A stretch of 12,423 nucleotides of DNA from an uncultured Angelakisella sp. Its GTDB lineage: Bacteria > Bacillota > Clostridia > Oscillospirales > Ruminococcaceae. Numbering within the stretch: the first letter of the stretch is position 1; every line of letters starts with the position of its first letter. The translations under genes were made by a program, and so were the position numbers. This document shows positions 8,173 through 12,423 of this stretch, in pieces. The stretch covers positions 1 through 12,423 of the forward strand of contig CANOCD010000010.1 of assembly GCA_947564495.1 (NCBI GenBank). Direction: 5' to 3'. The notes under the pieces were generated by a model. That model was given only the letters and a program-made list of their open reading frames with translations. It was not told the DNA's origin and did not search any database.

Positions 8173-8181
8173 TCCCCCTTT
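8173..8181 (-). promoter_or_regulatory. Ribosome binding site deciding the GTG start of the activator
   Basis: AAAGGGGGA on the - strand, eight bases before GTG at 8163-8165. It supports the GTG rather than the in-frame ATG at 8231, which would add 22 residues of atypical composition. Confidence 0.7.
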
Positions 8182-8252
8182 CTCTTCCAACCGGGAAACA
8201 GGCGGCGCCCATTCCCAAAAGGGTGGCCCATTCCCGGCGTTTTTCCCCATTT

Positions 8253-8281
8253 ATTATGACATTTGCCGGGGTTTCTGTCAA
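8253..8281 (-). promoter_or_regulatory. Sigma-70 promoter for the sigma-54 activator gene
   Basis: On the - strand TTGACA (plus-strand 8276-8281), a 17-bp spacer, then CATAAT (8253-8258), with TG one base ahead of the -10 (extended -10). Predicted start about 8246, leaving roughly 80 bases of leader to the GTG. The -35 sits only 10 bp from the opposing -24/-12 element, so polymerases at the two promoters, or a bound activator, could interfere with each other. Confidence 0.85.
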
Positions 8282-8290
8282 GAAAGCCGG

Positions 8291-8306
8291 GGGAACAAAT
8301 CTTGCT
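8291..8306 (+). promoter_or_regulatory. Sigma-54 (-24/-12) promoter for the M20 amidohydrolase gene
   Basis: GGGAAC-N5-TTGCT. The invariant GG (8292-8293) and GC (8304-8305) are separated by exactly 10 bases. Against TGGCAC-N5-TTGCW only two positions of the conserved core differ (T to G, C to A). It lies about 65 bases before the M20 ATG, and the divergent gene encodes a GAFTGA-type activator, which raises the prior strongly. Predicted transcription start about 8317. Confidence 0.75.
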
Positions 8307-8315
8307 TATTTTTTG

Positions 8316-8344
8316 GGCAGGATCGACTGCCGGGCCCAGGCCCG
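8316..8344 (+). other. Two tandem small hairpins in the M20 5' leader
   Basis: GGCAG/CTGCC (8316-8320 with 8327-8331) with a six-base loop, then CGGGC/GCCCG (8331-8335 with 8340-8344) with a four-base loop. They start at the predicted sigma-54 transcript start and end just before the ribosome binding site. No T-run follows, so they are not a terminator. They may protect the 5' end or mean nothing. Confidence 0.4.
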
Positions 8345-8370
8345 CTCATCAACCGAAAGGAGTAATCACG

Positions 8371-9552
8371 ATGCTGGAAATGAAAGCCCTATACCAGGAA
8401 GCCCTGGCCGCCAAGGAGGAGCTGGTGGCCTGCCGCCGGGCCCTCCACCAGATGCCGGAACTGGGGATGGACCTCCCCAACACGGTAGCTCACGTCTGCC
8501 AAGAACTGGAGGCCCTGGGCGTCCAGCCCCAGAAACTGGCGGGGGGCGTCACCGCCTGCATCGGCAAGGCCGGGGGCAAGGTGTTTCTCCTCCGGGGGGA
8601 CATGGACGCCCTGGAAATGCCGGAGGAAAGCGGCCTGCCCTTCGCCTCGTCCTGCGGCCGGGCCCACACCTGCGGCCACGACCTCCACACCACCATGCTC
8701 CTGGGGGCGGCCCGGCTCCTCAAAGCCCACGAGAAGGAGCTCCCCGGCCAGGTGAAGCTCATGTTCCAGCCCGGGGAGGAGAACCTCCAGGGGGCCTCCG
8801 CCATGGTAAAGGCGGGCATCCTCCAGGACCCCCGGGTGGACGCCGCCCTGGCCCTTCACGTCTTTCCCGGGGACTGCCACCTGGGCACCGTCATGTGGCG
8901 CCAGGGCCCGGCCCTGGCCTCCTCGGACAGCTTCAAGATCACCGTCACCGGCAAGGCGGGCCACGGGGCCATCCCCCAGAACGCCGTGGACCCCCTGAAC
9001 ATCGCCGCCCACATCCTCCTGGCCCTCCAGGAGGTCAACGCCCGGGAGGTGGACCCCCAGGACCCCCTGGTCCTCACCGTCTGCACCGTCCACGCCGGCC
9101 AGCTCCACAACGCCATCCCGGAAAACGCCGTCCTCACCGGGAGCATCCGGGCCTTTTCCAACCACAACCGTGCCCTGGCCAAGGAGCGCCTGGTCCAGAT
9201 CTGCCAGGGGATGGCCCAGCTGTTCCGTGGTAGCTGCCAGGTGGAGTTTCTGGCGGGGGTGGCCTCCCTCCACAACCAGCCCGACCTGGCGGCGGAGCTG
9301 GCGGGCTACACCGGCGAGATCGCCGAGAAGATGACCGAGCTGCCCAAGCAGATGGGGAGCGAGGACTTCGCCGAGGTGACCCAGGAGGTACCCTCGGTGT
9401 TCATGGGCATCGGCGCCGGCGGCCCGGAGGCGGTCTACCACCAGGGCGGGTCGCACAACCCCAAGATCGTGTTCAACGAAGGGGTGCTGCCCCTGGGGGC
9501 GGCGGTCCTTGCCGGCTGCGCCGGCAAGTGGCTGGAGAAGCACATCCTTTAA
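8371..9552 (+). CDS. M20 family metallo-amidohydrolase (aminoacylase/hippurate hydrolase-like)
   Basis: A 393-residue cytoplasmic zinc-type hydrolase, the standard length for the M20D/amidohydrolase group that cleaves N-acyl amino acids, hippurate or indole-acyl amino acids. Opening RRALHQMPELG and LRGDMDALEMPEESGLPF are family hallmarks. Probable metal ligands are Cys101 and His103 in HTCGHDLHT, Glu136/Glu137 in QPGEE (137 ligand, 136 catalytic base or the reverse), His163 in ALHVFPG, and His362 in GSHNPKIVFNE. The dimerisation-domain insert (about 180-290) includes TGKAGHGAIPQNAVDPLN. GSEDFAE (329-335) is also conserved. ATG at 8371 has AAAGGAG eight bases upstream; the open frame to 8263 overlaps the promoter region. 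It is preceded by a -24/-12 promoter and divergent from a sigma-54 activator, so expression is likely signal-dependent. Substrate identity is not determinable; use with the linked symporter in amino-acid salvage is an inference. Confidence 0.95.
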   Translation: MLEMKALYQEALAAKEELVACRRALHQMPELGMDLPNTVAHVCQELEALGVQPQKLAGGVTACIGKAGGKVFLLRGDMDALEMPEESGLPFASSCGRAHTCGHDLHTTMLLGAARLLKAHEKELPGQVKLMFQPGEENLQGASAMVKAGILQDPRVDAALALHVFPGDCHLGTVMWRQGPALASSDSFKITVTGKAGHGAIPQNAVDPLNIAAHILLALQEVNAREVDPQDPLVLTVCTVHAGQLHNAIPENAVLTGSIRAFSNHNRALAKERLVQICQGMAQLFRGSCQVEFLAGVASLHNQPDLAAELAGYTGEIAEKMTELPKQMGSEDFAEVTQEVPSVFMGIGAGGPEAVYHQGGSHNPKIVFNEGVLPLGAAVLAGCAGKWLEKHIL

Positions 9553-9637
9553 GTTTTCAGGCGGGGGCGGGCGGGGCCACGGCTTGTTTTTTCGCTCCCC
9601 CCTCCCTTGCTGTCCTCCCCTCCCCTTTGCCACCCTT

Positions 9638-9682
9638 CCCCGGCGGTGTTCCCCCTCCCCGGACACCGCCGGGGAGTTTTTT
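9638..9682 (+). terminator. Rho-independent terminator after M20 gene
   Basis: CCCCGGCGGTGT (9638-9649) pairs perfectly over 12 bp with ACACCGCCGGGG (9663-9674), loop 13 bases, followed by AG and six T. Between the M20 stop and this hairpin (9553-9637) is a G-rich then C/T-rich stretch with no gene visible. Confidence 0.92.
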
Positions 9683-9704
9683 CGCTTTTTCTCCGGCGGA
9701 CCTC

Positions 9705-9732
9705 TTGACAAAATCGTTTTGGGTGCTATAAT
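9705..9732 (+). promoter_or_regulatory. Consensus sigma-70 promoter for tRNA-Leu
   Basis: TTGACA (9705-9710), 16-bp spacer, TGCTATAAT (extended -10; hexamer 9727-9732). Both hexamers are perfect. Start expected near 9739, about 8 bases ahead of the mature tRNA 5' end. Confidence 0.93.
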
Positions 9733-9746
9733 TAGTAATGCTATTT

Positions 9747-9829
9747 GCGGCGGTGCTGGAACAGGCAGACAGGCACGTTTGAGGTGCGTGTGCATATGCG
9801 TGTGGGTTCAAGTCCCATCCGCCGCACCA
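9747..9829 (+). tRNA. tRNA-Leu (anticodon GAG)
   Basis: An 83-base cloverleaf can be folded by hand. The acceptor stem is GCGGCGG/CCGCCGC (9747-9753 with 9819-9825), with discriminator A and encoded CCA (9827-9829). The D stem is CTG/CAG. The anticodon stem CACGT/GCGTG encloses loop TTGAGGT, giving anticodon GAG. A long variable arm of 11 bases (class II) follows, then the T stem GTGGG/CCCAT around TTCAAGT. The class II arm, discriminator A and GAG anticodon all agree on leucine (CUC/CUU codons). It has its own consensus promoter and terminator, so it is a single-tRNA transcript. Confidence 0.96.
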
Positions 9830-9833
9830 GGCT

Positions 9834-9869
9834 AGGGCCTGGAGCCACTTGTGTGGTTCCGGGCCTTTT
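9834..9869 (+). terminator. tRNA-Leu terminator
   Basis: A 15-bp stem (9834-9848 with 9853-9867, including a few G-T pairs) closed by a TTGT loop and followed by TTTT overlapping the stem base. It starts five bases after the CCA end. Confidence 0.88.
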
Positions 9870-9896
9870 GCTTTGCCCGGGCTTTGCGGGCAAAGC
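9870..9896. repeat. Perfect 10-bp inverted repeat directly after tRNA terminator
   Basis: GCTTTGCCCG (9870-9879) and CGGGCAAAGC (9887-9896) flank a seven-base loop, GGCTTTG, that itself echoes the stem. It abuts the tRNA terminator with no spacer and has no T-tract, so it is unlikely to be an independent terminator. It may be a back-up structure or part of a mobile palindromic repeat. Confidence 0.7.
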
Positions 9897-9947
9897 TTAG
9901 GTCGTACAGGGCACAAACATAATGGAGAATACATTCCCGGGTCATCC

Positions 9948-9981
9948 CGGCCTTCGGACCCACCGGTCGAAGGCCGTTTTC
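9948..9981 (+). terminator. Terminator-like hairpin of unassigned transcript
   Basis: CGGCCTTCGGACC (9948-9960) pairs with GGTCGAAGGCCG (9965-9976), 12 bp with one bulged G and a CACC loop, followed by TTTTCGTT. It has the form of an intrinsic terminator, yet no gene ends upstream except the tRNA, which is already terminated at 9869. It could be a fail-safe or the end of a small RNA. Confidence 0.65.
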
Positions 9982-10020
9982 GTTGCAAAGCCCCCACCAA
10001 CCACCCATAACCCTATTTTG

Positions 10021-10073
10021 AAAACCTCTGCCTTGTACAGCCCAAAACCAACTGTACACGGCAGAGGTTTTTT
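10021..10073. terminator. Long composite hairpin, bidirectional terminator-like
   Basis: AAAACCTCTGCC (10021-10032) pairs perfectly over 12 bp with GGCAGAGGTTTT (10060-10071). Beyond a TT/AC internal loop, GTACAG/CTGTAC adds six pairs around an 11-base loop. T6 (10068-10073) on + and a T-run on - allow termination either way. It insulates cas3 from upstream transcription. Confidence 0.85.
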
Positions 10074-10115
10074 CCCCCCCGCCCGGCAAAATATCCCAAA
10101 TCAACCAGAAATTTG

Positions 10116-10144
10116 TTGAAAATTGTAGGACACACTGCTATAAT
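10116..10144 (+). promoter_or_regulatory. Sigma-70 promoter for cas3
   Basis: TTGAAA (10116-10121), 17-bp spacer, TATAAT (10139-10144), with TG one base ahead (extended -10, TGCTATAAT). Predicted start near 10151. The leader to the ATG is about 65 bases and nearly free of G until the GGAGG (10201-10205). Confidence 0.88.
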
Positions 10145-10215
10145 ATTATCAAAGCACCACCACCCCAAAGAACCCCCGCCCCCAAAATCCCCCAAAAAAC
10201 GGAGGAAATCAAAAC

Positions 10216-12369
10216 ATGAAAAACCCCTTCCTCGCCCACACCACCCCCGATGGCCGAGTACAGACGATCCTGGAGCACTTGGAGGGCACCGCCGGGCGCT
10301 GCGCCCGCTTTGCCTCCGGCTTTGGCGCGGAGGAGCAGGGGCGGGCGGCCGGCCTGGCTCACGACATCGGAAAGTATTCCGGCGCCTTCCAGCGGCGGCT
10401 TGGCGGGGACAGCATCCAGGTGGACCACTCCACCGCCGGGGCTTGGGAGTGCTTCAAGCGGGGGCTGATCCCTGCCGCCTTTGCCGTGGCGGGGCATCAC
10501 GGGGGACTGCCCGACGGGGGCGGCAAGGGCGACCATCCCGATCAGCCCACCCTTTTTGGCAGGATGCGCCGGGCCGAGGCTGGCCGCTTGGAGCCCTATG
10601 GCGCCTGGGAAAAAGAGCTGTCCCTCCCCGATGCCCCCCTCCCCTTTCAGCCCGCCGGCGGCGCCGAGGCGATGTTTTTTACCCGGATGCTCTACTCCTG
10701 CCTGGTGGACGCCGATTTCCTGGACACCGAGGCGTTTATGGACGGGGGCTCGGCTCGGGGCGGGGGCGCTTCTATGGAGGAGCTGGACCAAAGGTTCCAG
10801 AACTACGTCGCCCGCTGGTTCCCGCCCAAGGGCCTGCTGAATGAACAGCGGTGCGCCCTCCTCCGCCGCTGCGTCCAACAGGGGGAGGAGCAGGCCCCCG
10901 GGCTGTTCACCCTCACCCTGCCCACCGGGAGCGGCAAGACGGCGGCTTCCCTGGCCTTCGCCCTCCGCCACGCCAGGACCCACGGCCTGCGCCGGGTCAT
11001 CTACGTCCTGCCCTACACCTCCATCATCGAGCAGAACGCCCAGGTCTTTCGGAAGATGCTGGGGGAGGAGAACGTGCTGGAGCACCACTCCGGGGTGCTC
11101 TACGACCTTGCCGAAGAGCCCGATCCCAAGACGGTCCGGCTGGCCAAAGCAACCGAAAACTGGGAGCTGCCGGTGGTGGTGACCACGGCGGTCCAGTTCT
11201 TCGAGTCCCTTTTCGCCGCCCGGTCCTCCAAGTGCCGCAAGCTCCACAATCTGGCGGAAAGCGTCATCATCTTCGACGAAGCCCAGATGCTCCCTCTGCC
11301 CTGCCTGCGGCCCTGCGTCTTTGCCATCTCCCAGCTGGTGAAGCGATACCGGGCCACCGCCGTCCTCTGCACCGCCACCCAGCCCGCCCTGGGGCCCCTC
11401 TTTAGGGAGTTTTTGCCGGGCCGGCCCCCGGTGGAACTCTGCCCCCAGGGAAGCTATGACGACGCCCTGTTCCGCCGGGTCACTTTCCGGCGGGAGGGGA
11501 CCCTGACCCTCCCCCAGCTGGGGGAGCGGATGAACGCCCTGCCCCAGGCCCTCTGCATCGTGAACCGCCGCAAGACCGCCCAGCAGCTGTATCAGCTGTT
11601 GGACGGGGAGGGGACCTTCCACCTCTCCACCCTTTTGTACCCCGCCCACCGAAAGGCACTGATCCAAGAGATCAAGCAGCGGCTGAAGGACGGCCTCCCC
11701 TGCCGGGTGGTCTCCACCTCCCTCATCGAGGCGGGGGTGGACGTGGACTTCCCGGCGGTGTTCCGGGAGGAGGCCGGGCTGGACTCCATCCTCCAGGCGG
11801 CGGGGCGGTGCAACCGGGAGGGAAAGCGGCCTGCCGGGGACAGCATCGTCACCATCTTCCGGGGGGAGGAACCGGCTCCCGCCCTCTTCCGGCAGAACAT
11901 CGACGCCGGGCGGCACGCTTTGGACCACGCCGACCGCCCCGACAGCCCCGAGGCCATCGCCTGCTACTTCCGGGAGCTGCTGGACCTGAAAGGGGAGGCG
12001 GCCCAGGACCAAAAGCGCATCCTGGCCCTGATGGAGGACACCCAAAACCGCTTTCCCTTCCGGACGGTGGCGGAGAAGTTCCGCATCATCCAGGAGGACA
12101 CCCGCACCGTTTACATTCCCCGGGGGGAGGGTGAGAAGCTGGTGGCCCACCTCCGGGCCGGGGAGTGCTCCCGGGCCCTGTTCCGGCAGCTGGGGCTCTA
12201 CAGCGTGAGCATCCGCCCCAAACACTTTGTTGACCTGGACCGGGTAGGGGCGCTGGACACGACCCTGGACCTTCTGCCCGACGACAGCGCCATTCTCACG
12301 AACCTTTCCCTCTACAACGAAAACACCGGGCTGGACTTGAACCCTGTCCCCAAAACGCTGATTTTATAA
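10216..12369 (+). CDS. cas3: CRISPR-associated helicase/endonuclease Cas3 (HD + SF2 helicase, type I-C-like)
   Basis: A 717-residue single-chain Cas3, recruited by Cascade to nick and unwind target DNA 3' to 5'. The N-terminal HD nuclease domain (about 1-200) has HD in GLAHDIGKYSGAF (His49-Asp50), His71 in VDHSTAG and His94-His95 in AGHHGGLPD. The helicase has all key motifs: I PTGSGKT (236-242), Ia YVLPYTSIIEQNAQVF, II DEAQ (354-357) in IIFDEAQMLP, III TAT (386-388), V VSTSLIEAGVDVDFP and VI QAAGRCNREG (527-536). The DEAQ box, HHSG motif, length and short C-terminus fit the type I-C (Dvulg) branch best; I-B or a solitary Cas3-like helicase remain possible. ATG at 10216 follows GGAGG by 10 bases. 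No cas5, cas8c, cas7, cas4, cas1 or cas2 is in the window; in I-C loci they normally follow cas3 directly, here beyond the hairpin at the edge. Confidence 0.95.
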   Translation: MKNPFLAHTTPDGRVQTILEHLEGTAGRCARFASGFGAEEQGRAAGLAHDIGKYSGAFQRRLGGDSIQVDHSTAGAWECFKRGLIPAAFAVAGHHGGLPDGGGKGDHPDQPTLFGRMRRAEAGRLEPYGAWEKELSLPDAPLPFQPAGGAEAMFFTRMLYSCLVDADFLDTEAFMDGGSARGGGASMEELDQRFQNYVARWFPPKGLLNEQRCALLRRCVQQGEEQAPGLFTLTLPTGSGKTAASLAFALRHARTHGLRRVIYVLPYTSIIEQNAQVFRKMLGEENVLEHHSGVLYDLAEEPDPKTVRLAKATENWELPVVVTTAVQFFESLFAARSSKCRKLHNLAESVIIFDEAQMLPLPCLRPCVFAISQLVKRYRATAVLCTATQPALGPLFREFLPGRPPVELCPQGSYDDALFRRVTFRREGTLTLPQLGERMNALPQALCIVNRRKTAQQLYQLLDGEGTFHLSTLLYPAHRKALIQEIKQRLKDGLPCRVVSTSLIEAGVDVDFPAVFREEAGLDSILQAAGRCNREGKRPAGDSIVTIFRGEEPAPALFRQNIDAGRHALDHADRPDSPEAIACYFRELLDLKGEAAQDQKRILALMEDTQNRFPFRTVAEKFRIIQEDTRTVYIPRGEGEKLVAHLRAGECSRALFRQLGLYSVSIRPKHFVDLDRVGALDTTLDLLPDDSAILTNLSLYNENTGLDLNPVPKTLIL

Positions 12370-12371
12370 GA

Positions 12372-12418
12372 GCAAGCCCCCTGAGCCTTTGGAGCAACCA
12401 AAGGCTCAGGGGGCTTGC
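12372..12418. repeat. Perfect 21-bp inverted repeat immediately after cas3
   Basis: Arms 12372-12392 and 12398-12418 are exact reverse complements around the five-base loop AGCAA. The left arm begins three bases after the cas3 stop. On + it is followed only by GAGAT before the window ends, so a T-tract cannot be confirmed; on - there is no T-run either (TCTTATAAAA). It is either a very strong terminator/3' mRNA stabiliser or a palindromic repeat element. Confidence 0.88.
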
Positions 12419-12423
12419 GAGAT

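Larger units (their letters stand above)
9830..10215. other. 386-bp non-coding stretch between tRNA-Leu and cas3
   Basis: No convincing gene on either strand: the open frames here run through tRNA and hairpin sequence and lack credible starts. It contains the tRNA terminator (9834-9869), a perfect 10-bp hairpin (9870-9896), a terminator-like hairpin (9948-9980), a long composite hairpin (10021-10073), and the cas3 promoter and leader (10116-10215). The base composition changes from GC-rich to markedly A/C-rich toward cas3. The segment 9897-9947 between hairpins is unexplained. Confidence 0.75.

Noticed and set aside
8166..8231. ATG at 8231 as activator start
   Set aside because: No Shine-Dalgarno upstream and it would begin about 15 bases after the predicted transcription start; GTG at 8165 has AAAGGGGG well placed.
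6450..9233. A 927-codon open frame on the + strand opposite the activator and running into the M20 gene
   Set aside because: It is antisense to two well-supported genes, is rich in Gly/Pro/His/Asp typical of GC-rich shadow frames, and has no ribosome binding site or domain.
9597..9660. C/T-rich tract after the M20 gene as a functional element
   Set aside because: It is largely the loop and left flank of the M20 terminator; polypyrimidine runs are expected in this composition.
9557..10104. Minus-strand open frames across the tRNA-Leu and hairpins (encoding for example GWDLNPHAYAHAP)
   Set aside because: This is the usual spurious translation of a tRNA complement; the frames also cross several terminators.
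9553..10215. CRISPR array upstream of cas3
   Set aside because: No regularly spaced direct repeats are present; the structures are unrelated single hairpins.
10138..12225. A 695-codon open frame on the - strand opposite cas3
   Set aside because: Shadow of cas3 with low-complexity Gly/Val/Gln/Leu composition and no recognisable domain.

Overview
This is a GC-rich window with compact genes, strong GGAGG-type ribosome binding sites and protein families typical of Clostridia. It looks like a gut anaerobe of the Oscillospiraceae (Flavonifractor/Pseudoflavonifractor-like). That placement is an inference from gene content and codon use, since no taxonomic marker other than a tRNA is present.

Region 1 (1-2954, + strand) is a likely operon. 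It holds the 3' part of a CmpB-type putative ABC transporter permease, a small protein of unknown function (DUF6678-like) coupled to it by a TGATG overlap, and a MATE multidrug/Na+ antiporter. A clear intrinsic terminator closes it. Region 2 (about 2998-4550, + strand) is a single gene with its own extended -10 promoter. It encodes a protein with N-terminal TPR-like helices and a C-terminal suppressor-of-fused (SUFU) domain. A hairpin shared with the convergent next gene follows it.

Region 3 (4566-9682) looks like one functional module. On the - strand are a sodium:neurotransmitter-type symporter (LeuT fold) and, upstream of it, a sigma-54 enhancer-binding activator with a Rossmann-like/PrpR-like N-terminus, PAS, AAA+ (GAFTGA) and a winged-helix-like C-terminus. 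Divergent from the activator is an M20 amidohydrolase. The divergent intergenic region holds a sigma-70 promoter for the activator (TTGACA-N17-CATAAT). Facing the amidohydrolase is a well-matched -24/-12 element (GG-N10-GC, GGGAAC-N5-TTGCT). The transporter has its own sigma-70 promoter (TTGACT-N17-TATAAT). The simplest reading is a sensor-activator that switches on hydrolysis of an N-acyl or peptide-like substrate, with a Na+-coupled carrier importing the substrate or its product.

Region 4 (9705-12423, + strand) starts with tRNA-Leu(GAG) under a consensus promoter. A 386-bp non-coding stretch with a series of strong hairpins follows. Then comes a complete cas3 (HD nuclease plus helicase, type I-C-like) with its own promoter and an unusual G-poor leader. 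A perfect 21-bp inverted repeat follows cas3 directly at the window edge. No other cas gene and no CRISPR array lie in the window, so whether the cas3 is solitary or starts a type I-C operon cannot be decided here.
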